From Eunapius fragilis (taxonomy: Eukaryota; Porifera; Demospongiae; Spongillida; Spongillidae), in the NCBI GenBank assembly GCA_963681505.1, contig OY811987.1:288501-352500 (forward strand): a stretch of DNA of 64,000 bases, written 5' to 3'. Both the position numbers and the translations under genes were made by a program. The notes beneath the pieces are model-generated. The model worked only from the letters and a program-made list of their open reading frames with translations, made no database searches and was not told the DNA's origin. Of the stretch, positions 45,919-56,595 are shown in pieces. Each line of letters starts with the position of its first letter. Positions within the stretch are counted from its first letter, which is position 1.

Positions 45919-47373
45919 ATGACGGAGGTTAAGAATTACGATTACTTGTACAAAGTTTTACTCTGTGGAGACAGTGGTGTAGGGAAGTCCTGCGTAATCT
46001 CTCGCTTCACGGATGGTCACATTCGAACGTCTCACATAACAACGATCGGTAAGCGTACACCTTACATTCCATTTTCTTCCGGATCGGACCGTCGCGGGGG
46101 AATATTATAGCCGAGTGCGTTATGTACGTACGTGTTTGCGTGCGTAACGTCTAACTATTTCCTACCTAGTTCCTTCGTTTGCCGTGTGCGTTGTGACCCT
46201 TGTTAATTGTTGTGGGTTATGGTTGTGGGTTATGTCTCTGATCCTGTAGAGTTGTTTTGGGTGCGTCACGTCATGTGCTAGCAGTGCCAATAGGAGCTAG
46301 TTCTCACGCCCCCTTTTTTTGCTCCAGGACATTTAATTTCTTGCGGTTCGCTAGCAAACAATTTAAAAAAAAAATCTCTGTTCGGTATTGCAAACAATTT
46401 GTTTTCCTTTGTGTGTCGATAGGTATCGACTTCAAACTGAAAACATTTACTGTACAGGATAAAAAGATCAAGCTGCAGATATGGTGCGTATGCTGAGCAC
46501 GTGATTAACTGTGGGGGGGGCAAGCAACGTTTGGTTCATCTCGTCCCATCTGCCCAGGGACACAGCTGGGCAGGAACGCTTTGAGACCCTCACAGCCCAG
46601 TACTACAGACGGGCCCACGGTATCATGCTTGTCTACGACGTCACACAGGAGGCAACGTTCACCAATGTCACAAAATGGCTTCGAAATATTGAAGAGGTGA
46701 GGTTTTTGAAGATGGGAAGATGAGGGGGCAGGTGGTAGAGAGGGAGGAGGGTAGGGAGGTGGGTTAAGTATTGGAGCTGGATGGTGAGGAAGTGGGGGAG
46801 TGGTTGATACGGTGGTGGTTGTGGCGAATGTGGTGACTAAATTAAATCAATAAATCAACCCATTATTTCCTCCTTTTTAGAATGCAATTGGCGGAGTAGG
46901 GCTATTGTTGGTGGGTAACAAGACAGACTTGGCAGACCAGAGACAAGTCACCACTGAGCGAGGAGAGAAGGTTGGACATTCACCCTCCCCCTCCCCCCAC
47001 ACCCACACACCCCCACACCCGTCTTGCATGGTTGCACAGTCCACATTATTAAACATACCAGGACTTCCATTATCTTTCACTATCACACTGGTAGCTGGCC
47101 AAGCAACACAAAATTGGTTTCTTTGAGACCAGCGCAAAGGACGACATAGGGGTTAAAGAAGCATTCACAGCACTGACCACAAAGATTATGGAAGACGTAA
47201 GGGATATGCACATGACAGAACTAATAACTAACCCAGCCCACCCTCCTCCCCAGCCCACAAGAGGTGGCACCCTAATGAGAAAAGGGAACAACAACACTAT
47301 CCGTTTGAATGAACAACCACCTCCAGTAGTCCAGGGAGGAGGAGGAGGAGGAGGGAGCTTATGTCACTGCTGA
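45919..47373 (+). CDS. Rab8/10/15-like small GTPase
   Basis: Rab GTPase with all regular motifs: G1 GDSGVGKSC, switch [14 protein letters not shown]3 [22 protein letters not shown]4 GNKTDL, G5 TSAKDD and a Cys-His-Cys C-terminus for geranylgeranylation. Exons 45919-46048, 46423-46483, 46558-46696, 46881-46970 and 47095-47373; 232 residues. Within the last exon, 47197-47253 has GT-AG ends, is 57 nt, and lacks stops, so a 213-residue spliced form is equally possible. The sequence resembles the exocytic Rab8/10/13/15 group; I cannot choose one. Head-to-head with the unusual Rab-like gene. Confidence 0.88.
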
Positions 47374-47521
47374 CTCCTCATCCATGTGTATGTGAATGTG
47401 TGTGTGCATGTGTGTTATGTGAAGGTGTGGAGGTGTGCAATAACTTCCGTGCCTTGAACTCTTCTGTCATATATACTTTGTCACAAAACACTGTGCACCA
47501 TGGATGGATGTACACATATGA

Positions 47522-50500
47522 TCAAATGGGTGGGTCCTTGACCAGAGTCACTGTGTCGATCACAGTACCATTCTGCAATGTGAGGTCACGTGAGGTCACG
47601 TGAGGTCAAACCGCACTATTGTGGTGTTGCATGCTGCTGTGCTTACCTGCGACACACTGATCTGGTCAATGCTGAGGTGGGTACCGTTATGAATGGTCAT
47701 CTTGGAGTAGCCATAGTCGCGAGTAATGAAGGCAGCCCAGTCAGGCTGGTGGTCCATGAACACATCCCTCCCCTCCCTACATCCCTAACGGAGAGGAGGA
47801 AAGTACCTAAAACCACCGTCATCATCACCAAGACTCCTGAACGTACAGCTGCCCCTGTGATGATGTGCACAGGTGTGAGGGTGTTGTAGTACGGGTTGCC
47901 GTGGGTACCGTTCATCACCTTGTAGTCGTACACTGGCCACAACCTCTCATAGATGTGCTCATGGCCCCACAGCGCCACATCGACACCTGAATTAAAGCAC
48001 ACTCATTTAAACCGCCCTAACACATGACTAGGTGGGGTAGCCATCACATGACTAAGCCATCACATTACCTGTGACTAATACACAGACATGATGGTTAAAA
48101 TGCACACCCACACACACACCCACACACACCCACACACACACATAGCAACCTACCAAACATCTCTTACCATACTCATAGAACAGACTTTCCAATCCATATT
48201 TGTGTATCACTGGCAAACCAACACGTACCTGTGCAGAGCACACTTCACACAACCTCCCAACATCCTACCCACCACCTACCACACTGTCTCTGTGGTTACA
48301 GTCGTCCTCGTCTGTGGTAGAGCAGTACATAGGATGGTGGGCCATTGTTATGATCCAAGGGTATTTGGTCCGCTGTTCCTTTGAAGTGGCTTTCTGTAGG
48401 ACATATGGTTATTGCAATGTGTGGGTGAGGTGTGTGGAGGGACAGTGAGGTGTGTGGAGGGGACAGTGAGGTGTGTGTGAGGGACAGTGAGGCATGTGGA
48501 GGGACAGTGAGGTATGTGGAGGGACAGTGAGGTGTGTGTGAGGGACAGTGAGGTGTGTGGAGGGACAGTGAGGTGTGTGGAGGGACAGTGAGGTGTGTGG
48601 AGGGACAGTGAGGTGTGTGGAGGGACAGTGAGGTGTGTGTGTGGAAGGGACAGTGAGGTGTTTGGAGGGACAGTGAGGGGACAGTGAGGTGTGTGGAGGG
48701 GACAGTGAGGTGTGTGGAGGGACAGTGAGGTGTGTGTGTGGAAGGGACAGTGAGGTGTGTGGAGGGACAGTGAGGTGTGTGGAGGGTAGAGAGGAGGCTG
48801 AGAACATGTGACTTAGTGAAATAGACCTATTCCAACCTGCAGGTCTTGAACCAGCCAATCATATTGCTGCTTGACAAGGTCAAGCCCATCCCACAGGAAG
48901 AAGTACACCTCCGTTGTAAGGCTGATGATGTGGGCGGAGCCAACATTCCAACTGACCAACAAACAGTCGCATTAGCACCTTAGCAGGGCGCACAGAGTAA
49001 TATCATATACCTGTAGTAGCCATTGAAGGTGGTGCCTGGCATGCTGAAACGATTCCTGTAGTCTGAAAAGTTGCTGTGGTATTACAAAATGATTTGCAAC
49101 TTTATTAAAATTAGTGTTTGCGATACTCTCATTTGGCTCTAGTTATTAATTTTAACTATGCTCTATTCACTAATACGTTAATTAGATTGTAAGTATAAAT
49201 AGTAACTCTGGTCCCCAGTCTTCCTTTTGGGTCATGCATCACCACATTATGGGATTGGGGGGCAGAAGCCATGCATAACCTGTCATGTCTTTGCAACTTG
49301 CCCCTGTTACCAAGGAGGGATTGCTCTAAGGAGGGATTGCTCTAAGGAGGGAGATTGCTCTAAGGAGGGATTGCTCTAAGGTGGGATTTGCTCTAAGGAG
49401 GGATTTGCTCTAAGGAGGGAGATTGCTCTAAGGAGGGATTGCTCTAAGGAGGGATTGCTCTAAGGAGGGATTGCTCTAAGGAGGGATTGTTCTAAGGAGG
49501 GATTGCTCTAAGGAGGGATTGCTCTAAGGAGGGAGATTGCTCTAAACCCCTAGTACCACATGTGACAAATGTACAGCAGGCTTGACCTTGATGCAGGCCA
49601 ACTGGTATGACCAACCACTGAGGGCTTGCAGGACATGCCTAGATTAGCAACTTGTATTCATACGAATACTTGTGCCAGCCTCTATGCGTATTCAATTCTT
49701 TTAACCGACAGGAAATATATATTTATCCTGCTTGTCCTGAAAAGTATCACAATGGATACTAATAATCACACACAACAAGTACATTGAATGTACACTTGAA
49801 TAAATGGAACAGTTTCCACAAAAATTGCTTAAATGTTCTGTGTTCCATTCACCATTATCAAAGCTACCGACGTCCTATTTTCAACACACCATACCACACC
49901 ATTTCACAATGGTAAAATTATTTTCCCCCCTTACATTTTCTCTCTATGGATCATACAAAGGGGCATTTCAACTTCCCCCATCACTAAGTTATGGCTATGC
50001 AAATTGTGTGCATAGTTTCTGGCTCATTTCAAGCCAATGATTTAAACAAACCATGCCTGATTCAGTGTATGGGAGGCAGGTGCTTATAACTAAATGACCA
50101 GCTATTTGATAGTCCAGGAGGAGTCCTGTAGCTATTTGATAGTCCAGGTCATTTATAGAGGAGTCCTGTAGCTATTTGATAGTCCAGGTCATTGGCTTGA
50201 AATTTATCCGTTACGTAAATTATTGCTGTGCAAATTGAGTGCAAGCTTTCGCACTTGATTTAAGCAAACCACAATGTACTGGGGGTGGGCACATCATTCA
50301 AGTGGGGAAAATGTTCACTTACTTTATACAGCTATATCATCGTAATAGATAACATTCAAGCCAACTATCTGTGCAGTTAAATAAAATGGAACCTAATTGG
50401 ACAGGGGTGGTGAACTTTGTACTCACAGCATCAAAAATATCTACACCACCAAAATCAGTGTGGGCAGAGAAAAATGGTAATAGGAACAGATGTATGAGAT

Positions 50501-51122
50501 TTGAAAGGATAGTGTTATAAGGTTGCAAAAATATACAGATTTATGTAACATACAATTTTTACAAGATATAATTTGTGGAAACTGTCCCGATATGAACATA
50601 ATTATTAAAGTTATAGTAACATAATTATTAAAGTTTCAACTGGCTAATTCAAAAAGGATATTAATAACCACCTTCATGCGACCACTTACTGAAGCCATTC
50701 ATGGTTACCAGGGGCTACCATGTAAGGCACACGTGATGATATGTCCTCTATGGCATTGATGAAGTCATCGCCATTCCTACCCCCATCCTGTGTGAGTGAG
50801 AGGAGGAGGGAGGGGAGGAGGAGAGGGGAGGAGGGGGGAAGGGAGGAGAGGGGAAGGGAGGAGAAGGTAAGTCCTGCAAACATCCCCCTCTCCCCCCAAA
50901 AGCGCTTACATTGAAAAGGTTATAGGCAATGTCCCCACAGTGCAACACTCCATCGATTGTGCCATTGATGGCCTCTGATTTGAGCCAAGGTATGGACTGA
51001 CCGTTCTTGTACCCCAGGTCTCCATACACAGCCAATGTGGGTGAGGAGGTGACATCACCAAAGGTACGCATGGTGAAAAGCTTGCTCCAATTGGACGGCG
51101 AACCACATATGTAATCTAACAG

Positions 51123-51154
<32 letters not shown>

Positions 51155-51733
51155 ACATTATACATACACACCAATGTCATTACAGTGTGAATTCACTCAT
51201 GGAAGATGGGATACAAATGCATGTAACCAATTTTTAGTAGGCGGGTTATAAAGTGCATCACTGTTTTTACAAGCAAGCCTTGCTTGTATTGACCTTCGAA
51301 ACAATCGCTGTTCAAGTGTGACAACTACATAACAACAGTATTTCACCACAGTATTGTGGTTAGGGCAGCTGGTTTTGGTCCCTACCGTATTTCACCAAGG
51401 GCAGGAGACTCGTAAGGTTCACGCGGTGGATGAACCGGGTGACGGGATATTTCCCTTCCTTGTGGATAAACTCCGTTTCGCTTCCATAGGCCACGTTCGA
51501 CAGTTGTTCTCCGCTGAAGCCATACATTACTTGTGATGACGGAGTGGAGTCAAAAGTGACCCAGCTGATAACCATTTCGGAGTACTGCTCTATAGAAATG
51601 TGAATGTGACTTTACAGGAAACATATAGGATGCTGTCCAACTTACCGGTAGCCGCTATCATGACTTGCTCCGGAACAGTGAGGGCGCCTTCGCTGATGGC
51701 CGCCACACAGAGCAACAGATGCACGAACTGCAT
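47522..51733 (-). CDS. ACP7: Purple acid phosphatase, ACP7-like
   Basis: Dinuclear-metal (Fe-Zn/Fe-Fe) acid phosphatase, probably secreted or lysosomal. Eleven exons in phase: 51646-51733, 51386-51589, 50910-51115, 50690-50787, 49011-49073, 48837-48951, 48280-48393, 48168-48228, 47847-47986, 47647-47784 and 47522-47572; 425 residues (human 438). Signal peptide MQFVHLLLCVAAISEGA. N-terminal fibronectin-like part MVISWVTFDSTPSSQVMYG. Metal motifs in order: VYGDLGY, HCGDIAYN, GNHEW, ITMAHHPMYC and LWGHEHIYERLWP, so all ligands are kept. Ends NGTVIDTVTLVKDPPI. Head-to-head with UBXN1. Confidence 0.94.
48415..48790. repeat. 19-20-bp minisatellite in an ACP7 intron
   Basis: About 18 units of GGACAGTGAGGTGTGTGGA type between the exons at 48393 and 48837. 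Confidence 0.92.
49310..49548. repeat. 16-bp minisatellite in an ACP7 intron
   Basis: About 14 units of AAGGAGGGATTGCTCT with single-base variants. Confidence 0.92.
49750..50640. repeat. Dispersed-repeat-like intron segment, ACP7
   Basis: The long intron 49074-50689 holds stretches resembling the palindromic element near 59.6-60.1 kb (CCTATTTTCAACACACCATACCACACC here, and a GTGGAAACTGTCCC-like end). A 50-bp piece around GTCCTGTAGCTATTTGATAG is repeated at about 50110-50190. Boundaries are uncertain. Confidence 0.4.
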
Positions 51734-51855
51734 GTTTTTGTCAAGTATTATAAAACGTTAGCTCAGCTTATTTGGAACCATGGACCTAGTATTGAATACA
51801 TGACCTTAAAATTGGCCTCATTATTAATTAACTAGTATAATTAGTATCACGATAA
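51734..51855. promoter_or_regulatory. Putative two-way promoter, ACP7/UBXN1
   Basis: 122 bp between start codons, AT-rich, with no other gene. Confidence 0.5.
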
Positions 51856-54077
51856 ATGTCCACTCCACTCGACTTCATAGTTCAGATGGGTTTCCCGAAG
51901 AGCCGGGCGTAAGTTGCCACGTGTACAGTATAACTTGAGCAGCTGCTTACACGTTGTTGTTGTTGCGTGCAAAACAAAGTGAAAGGGCCCTGGCCAGCAC
52001 TGGTAACCAGGGAGTAGAGGCTGCAATGGAATGGTACGCAGGCGTTCTCCCTTTTATCTCCATGTCACACGTTACGTACACGTATCTAAAGGTTGATAGC
52101 TCACGAGAATGATCCGGAGATGGACGAGCCTCCCACGCAAGGAGCTTGCTCGAGCCAGACCATGGAATCCATCAACGAGTGTTCCGTAATAAACATAGCG
52201 GACACAGATACACAGAAAATCAGCGAGGGGGGAACGGAGCCACAACAGGCGCTGTCACTGAAGTGTGACGAGTGAGTATATCGTTATCGTGCTACGTACC
52301 GCACACTGTCGCATACTTCCACTCCTTTTCTCAAGGTGCGGCAAGCAGTTCAAATCCGAAACGGAAGCGGAGGTATGCGGGGCACTCTTAGTACGGCAAC
52401 TAACTGGCTCCTCCTGCAGGTTCATGCAACAAAGACTGGGCACCAGAAGTTCTCGGAGTCAACAGAAGCAGTTAAGCCACTCACAGATGAAGAGAAGGCA
52501 GCACAACTGAAAAGGTTATCCATGGATGTCTTCCTTCTCTCTCATCTTTCATTTGGCATTGTGTGCAGGGTGGAGGAAAGGTTGAAGCAGAAAAGGCTTG
52601 AGAGACAAGAAAAGGAGAAGGAGGTGTGGTTTGTTACAGTTAACCCTTTGATGACAGGTTTATCTTTGCTAGGATGCCCTGCAAAGAGAGAAGGCACGTA
52701 GAAAGACAGGGAAAGAGATCACAGATATAAGACACAGGTCAGTTATTCATTTGGTCATATAATGCAACAAGTAGAGACATGGAATCTTTATGAACTACTG
52801 CGTGTGTGTGTGTCTGTGTGTGTGTGTATGTGTGTGTGTGTGTATGTGTATGTGTGTGTAGATAAATAAGACCAGTCTTTCTCTCTCCAGCTAAGGGGTA
52901 CGGGGGGCCCTCATCCCCGGGGTATGGGGCCCTCATCCCTCTCCAGCTAGGGGGTATGGGGGGCCCTCATCCTCTCTCCAGCTAGGGGGTATGGGGGGCC
53001 CTCATCCCTCTCCAGCTAGGGGGTAATAGGTATGGGGGGCCCTCATCCCTCTCCAGCTAGGGGGTATGGGGGGGGCCTTCACCCTCTCTCCAGCTAGGGG
53101 GTATGGGGGACCCTCACCCTCTCCAGCTAGGGGGTATGGGGGGGCCTCTCTCCAGCTAGGGGGTAACATGGAAACGCTGTACGCTCCCCCTAGTGTTTGC
53201 AAGTTACACGTTAAGGAGAAGTAATATTAGTTTCCACTGAATCTACATTTTCAATTTTAGGGGATGCCCTTGGATGGTAGTAGACATTCTCTGGGGGGTT
53301 ATTAATGTTCTGTGGGTATAATTAACCAGGATGGAGCTTCAAGAGGCCAAGAAGCTTGCAGAAGAAAAGAAGAGAGAGAAGATGGAGGAGAAGCTAGCAA
53401 GGTGTGTGTGTGCCCCCCACGTACACCTTTCATGGCATGAGTTGTGTGCCCCCCACGTACACCTTTCATGGCATGAGGTGTGTGTGCCCCCACGTACACC
53501 TTTCATGGCATGAGGTGTATGTGCCCCCCACGTACATCTTTCATGGCATGAGGTGTGTGTCCCCTTGCAGGGAGAAGGTGAAGGAACAGATAGCACGTGA
53601 CAAGGCAGACAAGCTTGCCAAAGAGAAGGCTGAAGCAGAGCAGACTAAAGCGGCTGGAGCAGCTGTGGCCAGCCCCCCTGTGAACAAGGACTACACCACC
53701 ACCAGACTGCAGGTGTGTGTGTGTGTGTGTATACTAGCTAATATCACGTCCCATACACATCTCTCTCTTAGGTTCGTCTGTTTGATGGGAAGACTTTGGT
53801 GCACACTTTTCAGGTCACAGACACTTTGCAAGACGTGAACAGACACATAGCTGCAAGCCGTACAGATACAGGTGCACCTTACTCCTTAATGACCAGCTTC
53901 CCCAGGAACGTGTACACAGCTGCAGACATGAGGAAGACCCTGAAGGAACTAGGTAGGTGGAGCTTGCTAGCTACTAGCCCCACCCCCTCCCACACTTTGT
54001 GTAATCTTTGTTGGTCTGTGTGTGCAGGTTTGGTACCTTCAGCTGTCCTCATTCTGGTTGCTCCAACCACACACTAG
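51856..54077 (+). CDS. UBXN1: UBX domain protein 1 with an added C2H2 finger
   Basis: UBA-UBX adaptor that links ubiquitinated clients to p97/VCP. Eleven exons in phase: 51856-51908, 51980-52033, 52092-52271, 52336-52372, 52420-52514, 52569-52623, 52673-52737, 53330-53401, 53571-53712, 53772-53952 and 54028-54077; 327 residues (human 297). UBA domain: MSTPLDFIVQMGFPKSRAE joined to LASTGNQGVEAAMEW. At about residues 93-118 a C2H2 finger appears: CDECGKQF..EVHATKTGH, followed by FSESTEAVKPLTDEEK. A long charged coiled coil (EKARRKTGKEI, MELQEAKKLAEEKKREKME) leads to the UBX domain (VRLFDGKTLVHTFQVTDTL, SFPRNVYT, LGLVPSAVLILV). Human UBXN1, as I recall it, lacks the finger. Confidence 0.93.
52885..53165. 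repeat. About 33-bp minisatellite in UBXN1 intron 7
   Basis: Units of CTCTCCAGCTAGGGGGTATG followed by GGGGGCCCTCAT. A (GT)n run precedes it at 52803-52860. Confidence 0.9.
53403..53562. repeat. About 38-bp minisatellite in UBXN1 intron 8
   Basis: Four units containing CCCACGTACACCTTTCATGG. The repeat fills nearly the whole intron between exon ends 53401 and 53571. Confidence 0.9.
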
Positions 54078-54123
54078 TGCCATCTCCACAACATGACACT
54101 TACTGCAAATCAGTATATATATG

Positions 54124-54159
<36 letters not shown>

Positions 54160-54205
54160 AACTCTTGACTATAAGTGTGTCACACTAACACAGAACATCT
54201 CAATA

Positions 54206-55285
54206 TCATTTTTGGCTGAATTTTTCTAGGCTTTTAGTGGCATCCTTTAACTTCGATATGAGATCCTGTACAGTCAGATGTAGACACAAGTGTATATGCA
54301 CGTAGAATGGCTTTGTGTGTGTGTGTGTTTGTGTGTTCATGGTACTGCATTGCACGTTACCATGGTGCCATGGTACTGTTGTTACTGTGCTCACCTGGAG
54401 CTGCTCTTGTGTGCAAGAGAATACAAGATGGCGCAGGTCTGTAGAGTCACTTTGCTGTGTTAGCAGAGGATTAAAGACACAACGCCTTGGTGGGGACCAC
54501 TTACCTCAGTTTGCAGGTCTATCAGGTACACTGGCTTATTAACCCTCTCCAGGTGGTTATTCTAGAAGGTGAGGGACGAAAAGTCCGTTGATATACGGAA
54601 GATTTAAAAAAAAGGCATATTAGTACGCTCCGCCTCCTTTTACCTTAATGTAATAGTCCAGCCTCCAGTCAACGTTTACTATGTGAGGAAACTGGGTGCC
54701 AACTCTGGTATTGGGCGGGGGAGGGAGGAGGTAAGGCGGGCAGTAATGGAGGATCCGCACGTAACGTACCTGCCAAGGGCCGCCCTGAGGTTTGGTTTGT
54801 GTCTCTGCCGAACAAAACAGTGGGGAGGTCATAGCTTCTGTGGAACTATGCATAGGCTGCTTACTGTATAAGTCGACGACAGCGCCTCTATCCGCTCGGG
54901 TGCAAACCTACACTCCTCCAGGACAGTGCTGCGATGTGAGGATGGATAGCGGATGCAGACATACGGGAAGGCCACAAACGTTACCTGATGCCCGTCGTGT
55001 CTGCGTCTGTTCGCGCCGCCTCTAGCACGAATGTCATCAAAGCCGCATGGCACTCCTTGGCGATCCCCTGGTCCAGGTTAGCAAGTGCAGGGTCATCTGA
55101 AGGTGGGGGGGTACAGGGCATAACTGTCAAGGAGCGGCCATTAATATACCTGGAAGCTTTTCGTTGCTTTCTGCTCCAAGTGCATCTTGGAGCGAGCGTT
55201 GCACCATCTTCTTAAACACTGCGTCGCTGACTGCGGCAGAGCCTACCAACTGCAACCCTTTCAATACTTCCGATGAAACCTCCAT
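54206..55285 (-). CDS. COMMD3: COMM domain-containing protein 3
   Basis: Subunit of the Commander/CCC complex that recycles endosomal membrane proteins. Eight exons in phase: 55150-55285, 54985-55096, 54865-54928, 54770-54804, 54644-54704, 54505-54561, 54395-54454 and 54206-54265; 194 residues (human 195). N-domain: MEVSSEVLKGLQLVG, DPALANLDQGIAKECHAAL, TVLEECRFAPERIEAL. COMM domain: FPHIVNVDWRLDYYIK, HLEREVNKP-type strand (HLERVNKPVYLIDL), FSCTQEQLQ and DLISKLKDATKSLEKF. Residue-by-residue agreement with human COMMD3 is strong across every exon. Tail-to-tail with UBXN1 and head-to-head with DMAC2L. Confidence 0.95.
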
Positions 55286-55663
55286 TTTCCGAAAATTCTA
55301 ACTAAAGCACCAGGCCGTGTTTACATTTATGTTATCTAAACATTAACGGAGCATGCCGAAGTATGAAAACGATCATGTATAAAGCGTCGATGTTGTTTCC
55401 AGGAAGGAGTCAGGACTGGACTATAAGCGGTAGCGAGGTCGACATCATTAGCATAGGGCCTTTTAGATGTGATAGAATTCTTCTGATGTCATTTAGATGA
55501 CTTTTGTGAACTTGCAAAATTTATTTAGGCCTGTATATTTGCACGCATTAAACCCCAACCCGATTGAATAGTACGGTACATGAAAGTGCCATAGACTATT
55601 TTGGCCGCCTAATTTAGTCGGTTGGCCGGCCCAATTGTGTAGTCTCAGTTCATTAGCATTTGA
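55286..55663. promoter_or_regulatory. Putative two-way promoter region, COMMD3/DMAC2L
   Basis: 378 bp between start codons; no other gene seen. Confidence 0.45.
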
Positions 55664-56505
55664 ATGGCTCGTTTGAACAGGATTGGTGTTAATGTGTTCC
55701 AGAAACGCAGTTTTTTCCAGTGGATAAATTTTGTCTTCAACAGGTGAGAGCGCTATGCATTTTCCAGCGACGTTCTGCTGGCGTTAGTTCAGTTTTAACC
55801 GAGATGTAAGATGTATTATAGCGATACATGTTTGCCTTATTGCGAACAAACTAACGGACGTTGTATAATATCTCTCCCTTTCTCTGCTCTCTCTGCAGAA
55901 TTGATGAGAGTAGGGTGAAGGAGGTTGGGCCAGACAGAGCAGCTGCCGAATGGATATTGAGGCTAGGAGGGTCCGTTAAGTTCTCTTCATTAGAAACATG
56001 GAGCACAGACTACAACCGACTGCCTTCGGGCTCCAGAGAGGAAATGAAATTACAGGCCATTGATGCTGCAGACATCTCTGTGACAGATAACGGATTAGAG
56101 CATTTAGGTGAGATTTTATTTGGGGGAGGGGGGGGCGGGGGCTATTAAAATATCCGCCTCGTGCCCAGCTGGCCTTCGCAAGCTCCAGGTGCTGAATCTT
56201 TCCGGTTGCAAGTACCTTGGAGATGGCGGGCTTGTTCACCTCGCGCACGTGAAGGAGTCGCTGAATCACCTCGATCTCAGCTGCATTCCCAGCATAACGG
56301 AGAGGGGGCTAACCTCGCTTTACTGCCTGAGGTAAGCCATGATACAAGATGGTGCCCCTCCTTTCCGTGGTTCTCCCTCACCACACCCACCACTAGGTCA
56401 CTGGAGACGTTGAACTTGGCTGAGACACCTGGTATCCAGCATAGAGCAGATGCCCTCAACAAACTGAAAAGTTCACTACCAACATGTCAGATACGTGAAG
56501 ACTGA
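55664..56505 (+). CDS. DMAC2L: ATP synthase coupling factor B-like
   Basis: Mitochondrial leucine-rich-repeat protein (ATP5S, factor B) tied to the ATP synthase; relative of the complex I assembly factor DMAC2. Four exons in phase: 55664-55743, 55899-56107, 56169-56331 and 56397-56505; 186 residues (human about 200-215). A short basic presequence ends FFQWINFVFNR, matching human WGWLNAVFNK. Then RVKEVGPDRAAAEWILRLGG, WSTDYNRLPSGS, LQAIDAADISVT, and LRR stretches LQVLNLSGCKYLGDGGL, LNHLDLSCIPSITERGL and LETLNLAETPG. The C-terminus is slightly shorter than human. Confidence 0.92.
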
Positions 56506-56595
56506 CAAGCATCACCACTCCACCATCACACTTACCCCTGCACCACTCCATCACACCTACCCCTACACCAGACCCTCTGTACAGTTGTGTGCACA

